64,000 nucleotides of DNA from an uncultured bacterium. GTDB lineage: Bacteria; Planctomycetota; UBA1135; GCA-002686595. Under the pieces are notes generated by a model. The model was not told the origin of the DNA and ran no database searches. It was given only the letters and a program-made list of their open reading frames with translations. Shown piece by piece: positions 30,423-40,213 of this stretch (within the stretch, counting starts at the first letter, position 1; every line of letters starts with the position of its first letter). The position numbers were made by a program, and so were the translations under genes. Location of the stretch: assembly GCA_938083085.1 (NCBI GenBank), contig CALLKX010000021.1:1-64000 (forward strand), written 5' to 3'.

Positions 30423-31055
30423 TCAGAAGCCGGGCCGGGACGCATACTCCCACTTTCCGACCCGCTTGCCGTTGATGTATCGACCGCGCTCGGACCAGGC
30501 GCCGTCCTCGTCGTAGAGCACCCACTCGCCGGAGCGTTGGCCGCCGGCGTAGTCGCCCTCGCTCGCGAGGCAGCCGTTCTCGTGCCAGGCGATCCATGGA
30601 CCGGTGCGTACCCCTTCCCGCGCCATGCCCTCCGAGGAGACGAACCCGTTGGCGTGCCACCACGTCATCCGGGTCGACCGCTCGGGATCAAAGGCCGTCG
30701 CAGAGCGCAGGGCCCCGTTCTGCCACCACGACCACCAGGCGCCGACCGGCTCTCCGAGGTGGTAAGAGCGCACGGAGCGGGGGGCGCCGTCGGGATACCA
30801 CGTGGAGTGGCGACCGTGGTTCGGGCGCCCGCCGTCTGGCATGCGCATGTAGCTCCGCTCCTCGAGCGGCTCTCCCGAGACCTGCTGCCCCTGCACCTCG
30901 CGCTCGAGGCGCGGCTCCGCGGGGGGCTGCCGCCGGGCGTTCCGGTCGAAGGCCGAAGCGATCACCCCCGAATAGCGAGGGCCGCAGCCCCCCGTGAGGG
31001 CGGCCGCCAGGAGGAGGAGCGAGAGGAGGATCCGAGCGGGGGAGGAATTCGGCAT
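30423..31055 (-). CDS. Lipoprotein with MORN/YwqK-like repeats
   Basis: Lipobox LLLLAAALTGGC; repeats GRHSTWYPDGAPRSVRSYHLGEPVGAWWSWWQNGALRS..., GPWIAWHENGCLASEGDYAGGQRSGEWVLYDEDG. Confidence 0.75.
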   Translation of the reverse strand: MPNSSPARILLSLLLLAAALTGGCGPRYSGVIASAFDRNARRQPPAEPRLEREVQGQQVSGEPLEERSYMRMPDGGRPNHGRHSTWYPDGAPRSVRSYHLGEPVGAWWSWWQNGALRSATAFDPERSTRMTWWHANGFVSSEGMAREGVRTGPWIAWHENGCLASEGDYAGGQRSGEWVLYDEDGAWSERGRYINGKRVGKWEYASRPGF

Positions 31056-32667
31056 GGCCTTGGACGTAGACTTCGGCAATCCCATGATGCCGCGCGACTC
31101 CGAAGGCGACGAAATATCCCAGGGCTCCCCTGCCCGAGGGGAGAATGCTGTCCAGGGGGCGAATAGCGCCGGGCGAGAACCGGCCTCTGGAGCCGGCGAC
31201 GGCATCCCCGACGCGCCGGAGGGGAACCCGACCTTCGACGCGTCCGCGGCGGACGACGGGACCCAGCGGCCCCTGGCCCAGCTCCCCCCGGCGGACTTCT
31301 GGGACGTGCTCTACGGGAGGCGCTCCATCCGGAAGTTCACGGACCAGCCGGTGGATCCCGAGCTGGTGGACCAGATCATGCACGCGGGCATCTGGGCGCC
31401 CAGCTCCTGCAACTATCAGATGTGGGACCTCGTCGCCGTCACGGACCCGGCCGTGAACGCGACGCTCGCGGGGCTGTCCACCCAGATGGCCAACGCCCCG
31501 GTGAACATCGTCATCAGCTACGGGCGGGACTTCTCGGAGGAGGCCTGGGCCAACATCCAGTCCGCGTCGGCGCTCATCCAGAACATGAGCCTCGCGGCCC
31601 ACGCGCTGGGCCTCGGGACCTTCTGGATCACGCAGACCGGCGGCGCCGAGGAGGTGCGCGAGGTGGTCGGCCTCCCCTATGACCGCATGGTCATCGCCGT
31701 GCTTGCCCTCGGCCATCCCAAGGTGACGCCCCGCCGCGGCCCGAAGCGGCGTCCCCTCGACCAGGTCACCCACCGTGACCACTACGCCGGGCGCGTCATC
31801 CCCTCGTCCGTCCGCCCCGACGACTGGGCGCCGGACCTCCTCGCCACCTACCAGCGCGCCAGGGTCCTCAATGGCCTGCGCCACAACAAGCCGCGCGCGT
31901 GGGAGCAACGGGCGGTCGGCGAAGCCCTGGACACGCTCCTCCCCGAGGGCGTCGAGCGCCCCGTCCCCGCCGCGGCCGACGCGGACGACACGCGCGGCCG
32001 ATGGCTGGACGTGCTGCCGTGCACCGGGATCCTCACCGCGCGGCTGGCGTCTCTCCGCAAGGGCTTCCGCCTCGACGTCGCCGAGCGCTCCATGGAGGTG
32101 GCCGAGTTCTGCGCCGGCAGGGTGAGCCCCCGCGGGGCGGCCCTGGCCTGGCCCGAGGCCGTCGACGGCGCGGACCTGCCGCCCGCTGGCTCGTACGACG
32201 TGGTCTCCTGCCTCTTCCGCCTCGAGGGGGTCCGCAGCGATCAACGGGCCGCGCTGATCCAGGACATGGCGAGCTGGTTGAAGCCAGGAGGCAAGCTCCT
32301 GATCGGGTTCGTGTCCAGCCGCTCGTTTCACCGCTGGACCGAGCGCCTCCGGGCGCGCGGGCGCGGTCCGAAGGGCGTGGAGTACGTCCTGGCCCCCGAC
32401 CCCAACATCGGGCCCTTTGAGCCCCTCGCGCCCCAACAGGTCAGCGGGTGGCTCGCGAGCGCAGGGCTCACAGAGGTCGGCCGTTCAGCGTCGCAGCCCG
32501 TCCCCGCCCCCGAGGAGATCGAGTTCCGGACCCGGAACATGAAGGGAGGCCTCGGGAGGCTGCTGCGCGCCGCCGCGGGCGTTCTTGGTGCCGTGGGAGC
32601 GCTGCCTGGCCTGGCGGGCAGGTACGGAAGATTCCAGTTCGTGGTCGCCCGTCGACCGCGGGACTAG
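31054..32667 (+). CDS. Nitroreductase-family domain fused to SAM-dependent methyltransferase-like domain
   Basis: N-half: FWDVLYGRRSIRKFTDQPVDPELVDQIMHAGIWAPSSCNYQMWDLVAV; C-half: LDVLPCTGILTARLA...YDVVSCLFRLEGV...MASWLKPGGKLLIGFVSSR. Confidence 0.82.
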   Translation: MALDVDFGNPMMPRDSEGDEISQGSPARGENAVQGANSAGREPASGAGDGIPDAPEGNPTFDASAADDGTQRPLAQLPPADFWDVLYGRRSIRKFTDQPVDPELVDQIMHAGIWAPSSCNYQMWDLVAVTDPAVNATLAGLSTQMANAPVNIVISYGRDFSEEAWANIQSASALIQNMSLAAHALGLGTFWITQTGGAEEVREVVGLPYDRMVIAVLALGHPKVTPRRGPKRRPLDQVTHRDHYAGRVIPSSVRPDDWAPDLLATYQRARVLNGLRHNKPRAWEQRAVGEALDTLLPEGVERPVPAAADADDTRGRWLDVLPCTGILTARLASLRKGFRLDVAERSMEVAEFCAGRVSPRGAALAWPEAVDGADLPPAGSYDVVSCLFRLEGVRSDQRAALIQDMASWLKPGGKLLIGFVSSRSFHRWTERLRARGRGPKGVEYVLAPDPNIGPFEPLAPQQVSGWLASAGLTEVGRSASQPVPAPEEIEFRTRNMKGGLGRLLRAAAGVLGAVGALPGLAGRYGRFQFVVARRPRD

Positions 32668-32730
32668 AGGGCGCGGTGAGGACGGGCTCTCTCCTATGAT
32701 CAGGGGACATCGCCCCGACCCGGAGCCCCC

Positions 32731-34038
32731 ATGATCTTCGCCCTCGTCATCTCCGCGCTCTCCGCGCTCCCGCTGCCCGAGGATCCGCCGCCCACGGCGT
32801 TCGTCGGCGCTCGTATCCACACCGTGGACGGCCCCCCCATCGAGGACGGGACCCTCGTCGTGGTCGGCTCCAAGATCGTGGCGGTCGGACCGACCGGTGA
32901 GACGGCGCCGCCCGCCGGAGCGACGATCATCGACGCCAGCGGCAAGACCATCATTCCCGGGTTGATCTGTACCCACAGCCACCTGGGCGGCACGGCCGGC
33001 GCGGACGGATCCGGCCCCATCCAGCCGGACGTGCGCGTGTCCGACTCCCTCAACGTGAGGGACTCCGGCTACCGGCGGGCGCTCGCAGGAGGGCTCACCA
33101 CCCTGAACTGCATGCCCGGCTCTGGGCACCTCCTCAGCGGGCAGACCGCTTACCTGAAGCTCCGCCCGGCGAACACCATCGAGGACATGTTCATCCTCGA
33201 CGCAGACGGCGAGCCCATGGGCGGAATGAAGATGGCCAACGGGACCAACTCCATGCGCGGTGGGACCTTCCCCGGCACCCGCGGCCGGTCCGCTGCCCTC
33301 GTGCGAAAGCAGTTCATCGCGGCCCAGGAGTACGCACAGAAGATCGAGGCCGCCGACGGTGATCCCGAGAAGATGCCCAACCGTCACATCGGGCTTGAGG
33401 CCCTGGGCGAGGTGCTCTCCGGCAAGCGGATCGTCCACCACCACACCCACCGTCACGACGACATCATCACGGTCCTTCGACTCTCCAAGGAGTTCAATTT
33501 CCGGGTCGTGCTGCACCACGTGAGTGAGGCCTGGAAGGTCGCCGACGAGATCGCGGCGGCGGGCGCCCCCTGCTCGGTCATCGTGATCGACAGCCCGGGC
33601 GGGAAGCTCGAGGCCATCGACGTGGCCTTCCGGACGGGCGGCGTGCTGGAGCGCGCCGGCGTCAACGTGGCCTTTCACACCGACGACGGCATCACCGACT
33701 CGCGGCTCTTCCTCCGCAGCGCGGCCCTCGCCGTGCGCGCTGGCATGACCCGCGAGGGCGCCCTCCGAGCCCTGACGCTCTCGGGCGCCGAGATGATGGA
33801 CCTCCAGGACCGCACAGGCTCGTTGACACCCGGTAAGGACGCGGACTTCGCGATCCTCGACGGCGATCCCTTCAGCGTCTACACCAAGATCCTTGAGACC
33901 TGGGTCGAGGGCGAGCGCCGCTTCGATCGCGCCGATCCAGAGGACCGACTCGTTGCCGAGGGCGGCTACGGCGCCACCCAGGAGCAAGACCCTTACTTCT
34001 GCTGCTTCGGCGACGACAACCAGGGAGACCAAGACTGA
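32731..34038 (+). CDS. Amidohydrolase family protein (metal-site motif present)
   Basis: IDASGKTIIPGLICTHSHLGG (HxH), SGAEMMDLQDRTGSLTPGKDADFAILDGDPF. Confidence 0.88.
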   Translation: MIFALVISALSALPLPEDPPPTAFVGARIHTVDGPPIEDGTLVVVGSKIVAVGPTGETAPPAGATIIDASGKTIIPGLICTHSHLGGTAGADGSGPIQPDVRVSDSLNVRDSGYRRALAGGLTTLNCMPGSGHLLSGQTAYLKLRPANTIEDMFILDADGEPMGGMKMANGTNSMRGGTFPGTRGRSAALVRKQFIAAQEYAQKIEAADGDPEKMPNRHIGLEALGEVLSGKRIVHHHTHRHDDIITVLRLSKEFNFRVVLHHVSEAWKVADEIAAAGAPCSVIVIDSPGGKLEAIDVAFRTGGVLERAGVNVAFHTDDGITDSRLFLRSAALAVRAGMTREGALRALTLSGAEMMDLQDRTGSLTPGKDADFAILDGDPFSVYTKILETWVEGERRFDRADPEDRLVAEGGYGATQEQDPYFCCFGDDNQGDQD

Positions 34039-35297
34039 TGGGACGACTCCTCACCTTCACCCTCGGCGCCCTCGCGCTCTTCGCCCCCCTCGCGCCTGCC
34101 CAGGTGGCCGTCCGAGGCGACGTCATCCACACGATGGCGGGGCCGCCGTTGAAGGACGGTGTCGTGCTCATCCGTGACGGTAAGATCGCCGAGATCGGTC
34201 CCGCGGACGTCGTGCAGATCCCCGCCGGCTTCGAGGTCCTCAGCGCCGCGGTGGTGACCCCCGGGCTTGTGGACGCCCGCTCGGTCGTCGGCGTGGCCGG
34301 GTACTACAACCGAAAGAAGGGGGACCAGGAGCAGCACGAGGATTCTTCGCCGGTCCAGCCAGAGCTGAGGGCCCTCGATGCCTACAACCCGCGCGAGGCC
34401 CTCGTGAACTGGGTCTGCAGCTTCGGCGTGACGACGGTCCAGACGGGGCACGCTCCCCGGGAGCTGGTCCCCGGCCAGCTCTTCATCGTCAAGACCATCC
34501 CCACCACAGCGGACGACGCCGCAGTGCGCCCCTTCAGCGCGGTCGCCGCGACCCTCTCCAACGCGGCCAAGCGTTCAGATAAGTCTTCCCCGGGGACCCG
34601 GGCCAAGATGATGTCCATGCTCCGCTCCAAGCTGATCGAGGCCCAGGAGTACGCGACCAAGCGAGAGGCCGCCGACGAGGGCAGCTCCCCCCCCCGGGAC
34701 CTCGCCCTCGAGGCGATGTGCGCGGTCCTCTCCGGCGAGGTGCCGATGATCGTGACCGCTCACCGTGCCCAGGACATCGCGTCCGCCCTCCGGCTCGGGC
34801 GTGAGTTTGACTTTCGACTGATCCTCGACGGGGCGAGCGAGGCCTACCTCCTGCTCGATGAGATCAAGGCAGCCGGCGTCCCGATCATCCTTCACCCAAC
34901 CATGAAACGAGCCTCCGGTGACGCGGACAACCTCTCCTTCGAGACGGCGGCACGGATCGAGGAGGCTGGTATCCCCTTCTCGATCAAGAGTGGGTACGAG
35001 TCCTACGTGCCGAAGACACGGGTGATCCTCTTCGAGGCCGCCATCGCCGCGAGCCACGGCCTCGGCTTCGACGCGGCGCTGCGGTCCGTGACCATCAACG
35101 CGGCGCGCATCCTCGGCGTGGACGACCGCGTGGGCAGCCTGGAAGTGGGCAAGGACGGGGACCTCGCGCTCTACGACGGGGACCCCTTTGAGTACACGTC
35201 CCATTGCGTTGGGACGGTCATCGACGGCGCCGTGGCTGCCCGGGGCGAGCGGAGCCAACCGATGGGCGCACCGTTCAACCCCGACAAGAAACGCTAG
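34038..35297 (+). CDS. Amidohydrolase-like protein lacking HxH (putative pseudoenzyme)
   Basis: VVTPGLVDARSVVGVAG in place of DxHxH; INAARILGVDDRVGSLEVGKDGDLALYDGDPF; 1-bp stop/start overlap (TGATG) with preceding gene. Confidence 0.85.
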   Translation: MGRLLTFTLGALALFAPLAPAQVAVRGDVIHTMAGPPLKDGVVLIRDGKIAEIGPADVVQIPAGFEVLSAAVVTPGLVDARSVVGVAGYYNRKKGDQEQHEDSSPVQPELRALDAYNPREALVNWVCSFGVTTVQTGHAPRELVPGQLFIVKTIPTTADDAAVRPFSAVAATLSNAAKRSDKSSPGTRAKMMSMLRSKLIEAQEYATKREAADEGSSPPRDLALEAMCAVLSGEVPMIVTAHRAQDIASALRLGREFDFRLILDGASEAYLLLDEIKAAGVPIILHPTMKRASGDADNLSFETAARIEEAGIPFSIKSGYESYVPKTRVILFEAAIAASHGLGFDAALRSVTINAARILGVDDRVGSLEVGKDGDLALYDGDPFEYTSHCVGTVIDGAVAARGERSQPMGAPFNPDKKR

Positions 35298-35315
35298 CGC
35301 GGCAGCCCCCGCCGC

Positions 35316-35990
35316 TCAGGCGGGGGACGCGAGGTCGAGCCCGTGGCGGCGGGCGAGGAGGAATCGCTCGGCCCAGCGCCGGGCCGGCGCCCTCCGCTGG
35401 ACCTCCACGTCCTCGATGACCTCCGTTCGGGCTCCAAGAACCCGCAAGAGGTCGTCGCTGCTCATTCCGTGCGGCGGCCCCTCCTCCGACGCGGGCTTGC
35501 CAAAGGGGAAGACCAGCGCGGCGTAGAGCCCGCCCGGAAGGAGCAGCTCGCCCGCGCGTCTGCCCCAGGGCTCACGGTCCGCGGGGTTGATGGCGCAGAA
35601 GAAGGTGTGGTCCCAGATCAGGTCGAAGGGCTCGTCCTCGAAGTCGAGGGCGTCCCCCTCTACAAACCGCCCGCCTAGCCGCGCGAGCGCCGTGCCGAGG
35701 TCTTCACCCAACGACCCCACAACGTCCAGGGCGACGACCGTCCAGCCGCGCCGCGCAAGGGCGACCGCGTCGTGCCCCCGTCCCGCGCCAGGGACGAGCA
35801 CACGGGCTCCCGTTCGGGGCGGTGCCAGGGAGCCCCCGGACAGCCTCAGCGAGAGCTCGGGGTGCGCACCACCGAGGTCCCACGGGGTTTCCCCCAACCG
35901 ATAGCGTTCGGCCCAATCCGCAGGACCCGGGACGCCGCCGCCCGCTCCATCCCCTCCCCTTGTGGGGCCGTCTTCGCTGGGTGTCACCAT
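35316..35990 (-). CDS. Thiopurine S-methyltransferase-like SAM methyltransferase
   Basis: WAERYRLGETPWDLGGAHPEL, RVLVPGAGRGHDAVALARRGWTVVALD, DLIWDHTFFCAINPADREPW. Confidence 0.85.
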   Translation of the reverse strand: MVTPSEDGPTRGGDGAGGGVPGPADWAERYRLGETPWDLGGAHPELSLRLSGGSLAPPRTGARVLVPGAGRGHDAVALARRGWTVVALDVVGSLGEDLGTALARLGGRFVEGDALDFEDEPFDLIWDHTFFCAINPADREPWGRRAGELLLPGGLYAALVFPFGKPASEEGPPHGMSSDDLLRVLGARTEVIEDVEVQRRAPARRWAERFLLARRHGLDLASPA

Positions 35991-36079
35991 CCCGCGAGGA
36001 TCGGCAAAGTCCGCGCCCCATGCAAGGGAAGGCCAACTCTCGGTCTGAATCCACGCACGGGTGTCGGCGCTGCGAGCCT

Positions 36080-37840
36080 TCACCATGCGAGCAGGAGGAG
36101 CCGCCCGCCCGTCGACCTGGCGAGGCCCCCCCACTCTCTCTCCAGCTTGCGAGAGCTGTCCACCAGCACGAAGTCGAGGAGCGCGGGCCGGAACCGAAGC
36201 TGCTCTCGCAAGAGCGACACCATGAGCCCGATATTCCAGCGCTCCCCCCCCGAGGGTGCGCCGTCCGTGAGGAGCACGACACGGTCGACCTCGGGCGCGT
36301 CGAGGGCGAGGTTGAGGGCCTCGAAGAGGTCCCCGCTCCCGTTCATCCGCGCGGAGGCGAAGAAGCGCTCGGCCCGCCGAACGTTTCTCCCTGTCGCCTC
36401 CACAAGACGCGACTCGAAGGGATGCGGCTCATGGGTGTAGGGCACGAGCAGGAACTCGGTTCCCACGCTGAAGCCAGAGAGGAGTTGCTTGACCTGGGGA
36501 TCGAGCCGGTCCTTCTTGCAGCGGCCCTCGTCGTTCTCGATCCAGAGCGACCCGGAGAAGTCGATGAGGATCGCGAGACGCTCGCTCATCGGGTCCAGCC
36601 GCCCCAGCGCCGCCACGGTCCCACGCGGCTTCCCCCGGCTCACTCCTGCAGGTGTCGATGGGGCGGTGGGCGGAACCCACCCTGGCGGGAGAGCACGCAG
36701 TGCAGCCTCCCAGGACTCCACGTGATCGCGATGCCGCAGGCCGGTCAGCTCCCGAAGGGCCCCCACGAGAGCTGCTCGGAGCGCGACGCGTGGCTCCACG
36801 CGCAGACGACCCAACAGGAGCCTGAGGACGAGCGCCGGCGCCTCCTCTCCTCCGGCCGACCGGGCTTCCACGCTGACATCTGCAGGGGACTCTCGCCTGG
36901 CATCAGATCCGACCGGCGAGACAGCGGGAGCCCCCCCAGGCTTCAGACTCCGCGCCCCGATGAGCTCTCGGGCCGAACCTCGCGCCAGCTCGATGGCCCG
37001 GAGCCTCACGCCCCAGTCCTCGTGCTCCATGGCCGCTTCGAAGAGAGAGGCCCAGCCCGGGACGCCCAGCTCGATGGCGGCCATCACCGCAGAGCAGCCG
37101 AGGTCGCGGTCTCCATCCGCGATCCACGGCCAGATGAAGGGCTCGGCCCGCCCAGGTGCGAGGTGAACGAGGGCCTGAAGCGCCGCCGCGCGGCAGCCGG
37201 TGTCACTCCCCCTCCGCACTCCATCCAGGACGCGCTTGATGAGGCGATCTCGATCGCCGGCGATGAGGTCGCTGCGGCCCAGTCGCTCCACGCTCCAGAA
37301 GAGCGCCCGCCGCTCGTCAGCGCCGCGCACGGCCAGGAGCGAGGCGAGCTCCCTCGCCGGCAGCGGCGCCGAACACCGGCCGATCAGCTCTGCCCAGCGG
37401 AGGCGCACGAGCGGGGCGCGATCCGCCAGCCCCTTGTGCCTGCGGAGCAGGGCAGGGAGCGCGGCGCCGACGACACCGGGCAGCTGGAGTTGCGCCTCGT
37501 CAGCGACCTCCCCGGAGCGGTCCGAGAGCGCCCGAACGATCCCTGCCACCGCCCGGTCGCCGCCCAGCTGAGCCAGCCCCGCTACCGCGCGGCGGCGGCG
37601 TTCGGATCGGGGTTCTCGCAGCTGACGCTCGAGGTGGCCCAGCTCCGCACGCCTCGCCCCGCCTCGGTCGTCCGAACGCTCGGAGTGAGCAGGCGCGTGC
37701 GCTGCCGCAGCTGTGGCTGTTGCTGCTACCACAGCCGCCCCGACCGCCCCGGCCGCCCCGGCCGCCAAGAAGAGCGACAAGCCGGCCCGCCCCGAAGACC
37801 AGACGGCACTTCCCACACCTCTCGAACTGTCCAACACCAT
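36080..37840 (-). CDS. HEAT-repeat protein with C-terminal vWA domain
   Basis: LAILIDFSGSLW (DxSxS MIDAS), VVLLTDGAPSG; N-terminal HEAT-like repeats. Confidence 0.7.
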   Translation of the reverse strand: MVLDSSRGVGSAVWSSGRAGLSLFLAAGAAGAVGAAVVAATATAAAAHAPAHSERSDDRGGARRAELGHLERQLREPRSERRRRAVAGLAQLGGDRAVAGIVRALSDRSGEVADEAQLQLPGVVGAALPALLRRHKGLADRAPLVRLRWAELIGRCSAPLPARELASLLAVRGADERRALFWSVERLGRSDLIAGDRDRLIKRVLDGVRRGSDTGCRAAALQALVHLAPGRAEPFIWPWIADGDRDLGCSAVMAAIELGVPGWASLFEAAMEHEDWGVRLRAIELARGSARELIGARSLKPGGAPAVSPVGSDARRESPADVSVEARSAGGEEAPALVLRLLLGRLRVEPRVALRAALVGALRELTGLRHRDHVESWEAALRALPPGWVPPTAPSTPAGVSRGKPRGTVAALGRLDPMSERLAILIDFSGSLWIENDEGRCKKDRLDPQVKQLLSGFSVGTEFLLVPYTHEPHPFESRLVEATGRNVRRAERFFASARMNGSGDLFEALNLALDAPEVDRVVLLTDGAPSGGERWNIGLMVSLLREQLRFRPALLDFVLVDSSRKLEREWGGLARSTGGRLLLLAW

Positions 37841-37958
37841 CCCACACCGCCCCCGTGCCTCTACCGGAGCATGCCGGCGCGCCGTTCTTCGGGGCGTGCC
37901 TCAGCTCCAATGACCTGTTCAGGATCACCGTCCCGTTGGACGGTGGCGCCAAACGCGA

Positions 37959-37989
37959 GAGCGCGGCGCCCACAGCGGGCGCCGCGCTC
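37959..37989. terminator. Intergenic 13-bp perfect hairpin
   Basis: gagcgcggcgccc-acagc-gggcgccgcgctc. Confidence 0.6.
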
Positions 37990-38080
37990 CCAGGGAACGA
38001 ACAGCTCGGCTCCCGATTGCAGCCGATTCGTCGCCGCCCGCTCATCACCGCGTGGCGGCAGCTGGACGGCGGACAGGGTC

Positions 38081-38428
38081 CTAGACGCCGGGCCGCACCA
38101 CGTACACCATCAGGACAGCGGTGACGACGAGGGCGAATGCGAGCCAGCTCAGGGACTTCGTCGCCTCAGGCTTCCGGTAGGCGACGCCCGCCAGCGCCGA
38201 GAGACCGAGCCAGCAGCCGATCTTGACGAACACCCAGACGTCCCATGCGTACCCCATCTTGGCCATGAGCCCGAAGCCCCCGACGAGGGCCGCGAGGCTC
38301 GTGATCCCCGACAGCATGAGGTTGGACCGCCGGCTCTCCGGGGTCGGGGCGGCGAAGGCTCGGAACGTGACCGCCACGAGGAAGATCACGGAGACGAGGT
38401 GGATGACTTGGTAGATCTTGGGGTCCAT
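38081..38428 (-). CDS. Small integral membrane protein (SirB2/CopD-like), function unknown
   Basis: MDPKIYQVIHLVSVIFLVAVTFRAFAAPT... four predicted TM helices. Confidence 0.65.
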   Translation of the reverse strand: MDPKIYQVIHLVSVIFLVAVTFRAFAAPTPESRRSNLMLSGITSLAALVGGFGLMAKMGYAWDVWVFVKIGCWLGLSALAGVAYRKPEATKSLSWLAFALVVTAVLMVYVVRPGV

Positions 38429-38616
38429 CGCAGGGTGGGGCCGACAGGGTTGCGGGGTGCGGGGCGTGAGCGGTGAGTGTAGGGCTCCGAGGCGCGGGAT
38501 CCGAGCCTCTCTCCCTGCGCGTCGCTGTCTCGCCCTGCCACCGTGCAGGAGGGGCCCTTTGTGAATTGGATGCCGAAGGGGACGCCCGATGAGGTCAATC
38601 GCTACGGTGCGCTCAA

Positions 38617-39660
38617 ATGTCCCCTCCCCCCAAAGGTCCTGACCGATCCGTCCTGCTCTGCGGCCTCCTGTGCGTCGCTCTGGCGGCCGGTGCGGCCCTC
38701 GTCCGCCCGTTGCTTGGTGAGTCGCGGCTCGTCCCATCGCCCTCCGTGCTCGCGCTGATCATGGGGCTGCTCCTGGGCCTCGTTCCGGCGATCCAGACAC
38801 ACATGGTGAGCGCAGCCAAGACGGTCTCGAAGCGCGCGATCCCGGCGGCGATCGTGCTGATCGGGTTCGGCATGGACCTGGGCCCGCTGCTCGACGGAGG
38901 CGCCCTGGGCGGAACGCTCCTCGTGGTGCTCGCAGGGATCGTGGTGGCCTTCGCGGGGGCCCTGCTCGCCGGCAAGCTCTGTGGCCTCGATCCAAGGGCC
39001 TCGCTGCTCCTGGGAGCCGGCACCGCGATCTGCGGCAACAGCGCGATCATGGCGGTCGCGCCCACGGTCGAGGCCGACGAGGAGGACCTGGGGCTCGCCA
39101 TCGGCGTGATCAATCTCCTCGGCGTGGCGATGCTCTTCGCGCTGCCGCCTGCGGCCATCGCTGTGGGGATCGAGGGACAGGCGGGTGGCGCCCTCGCGGG
39201 CTTGACCGTGCACGCCGTGCCCCAAGCGATCGCCACAGGTGAGGCCTTTGGCCCTGAGGCCGTGGAGTGGGCGACGCTCTACAAGCTGCTGCGGGTCGCG
39301 ATGCTGGTCCCGATGGTGATCGTCCTCGCACTCGTCGTTCCCTCAAGGAGCGGGACTCGCCGCAAGGGAGGTGGCGTTGGCGTCCCCCACTTCGTCTGGC
39401 TCTTCGCCGTGGCCTCTGCGCTCCGGGCCAGCGGCTGGCTGGACGCCGAGCTGTCCATCGCGGGGGACACCCGCCCCACGTGGGGCTGGCTGAAGCAATC
39501 GGGGAGCTGGCTGCTCGCAGCCGCCCTCGCGGCGATCGGCATGACCCTCCACGTCCCGCGGCTCATCCGCGTCGGGCCGCGCTTCCTCCTCGCCGGCGCC
39601 CTGGCTGTGACGGCCATGGTGGCGGTCACCATGCCGCTCGTGATCTGGCTCCTGGGGTAA
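38617..39660 (+). CDS. YeiH/UPF0324 putative sulfate exporter family transporter
   Basis: LGAGTAICGNSAIMAVAPTVEADEEDLGLAIGVINLLGVAMLF; GLTVHAVPQAIATGEAFGPEAVEWATLYKLLRVAML. Confidence 0.88.
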   Translation: MSPPPKGPDRSVLLCGLLCVALAAGAALVRPLLGESRLVPSPSVLALIMGLLLGLVPAIQTHMVSAAKTVSKRAIPAAIVLIGFGMDLGPLLDGGALGGTLLVVLAGIVVAFAGALLAGKLCGLDPRASLLLGAGTAICGNSAIMAVAPTVEADEEDLGLAIGVINLLGVAMLFALPPAAIAVGIEGQAGGALAGLTVHAVPQAIATGEAFGPEAVEWATLYKLLRVAMLVPMVIVLALVVPSRSGTRRKGGGVGVPHFVWLFAVASALRASGWLDAELSIAGDTRPTWGWLKQSGSWLLAAALAAIGMTLHVPRLIRVGPRFLLAGALAVTAMVAVTMPLVIWLLG

Positions 39661-39665
39661 CGGCC

Positions 39666-39797
39666 AGTTCGAGGGATCCAGACGCCAGGCTCAAGGGCCC
39701 CATACGCCGGGTTCATAGGTCGCAGGTACCGCGTTCATGGGGCCCAGAGGCCCGGTTCATGGGATCCAGAGGCCCGATGCCTAGGGCCCAGACTCCT
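39666..39797. repeat. Degenerate 22-bp tandem repeat (6 units)
   Basis: Units such as cgttcatggggcccagaggccc, ggttcatgggatccagaggccc, gatgcctagggcccagactcct. Confidence 0.8.
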
Positions 39798-40213
39798 GGG
39801 GCCGGACCCCGCGCCCGTGGAAGATCCGGCCTCCGTGGGAGACCGGACTCCGCCGGGATAGACGGCGATCGTGAGGGGCTCACATGTCCTTCCGCGACCC
39901 CGCGATCGGGAACCGGTCACTGCTCAGGGGCCCTCAGCAAGCCTCATCGGCTGCCCCAGGGTCATGCGTCGCGGCCCTTCTAGGCGCCTCGGGCCCCCCC
40001 CCAGCCCCCCCGGGGCGCTCAGGGCCCGAAGGCTCCTGATTTGAGACAGTCACAACGGGCACTGGCGTGAGAGTATTCAAGCACTCAGGGGGACCCTTCC
40101 GCGACCCGCTGCCGTCCACCGGCATGCGAGGCACTTGCTGTCTTCCCGGTTCCAAGCTTCGCCAGGGGTCACGACCCCCCCTGCTCCTTCCCTCCATTCC
40201 AGTTCAATCCAAC

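Noticed and set aside
35822-38476. 884-aa plus-strand ORF
   Set aside because: Antisense to the methyltransferase and HEAT/vWA genes; low-complexity composition.
39666-39797. CRISPR array
   Set aside because: Period of only 22 bp, no constant repeat plus unique spacer alternation, no cas genes.
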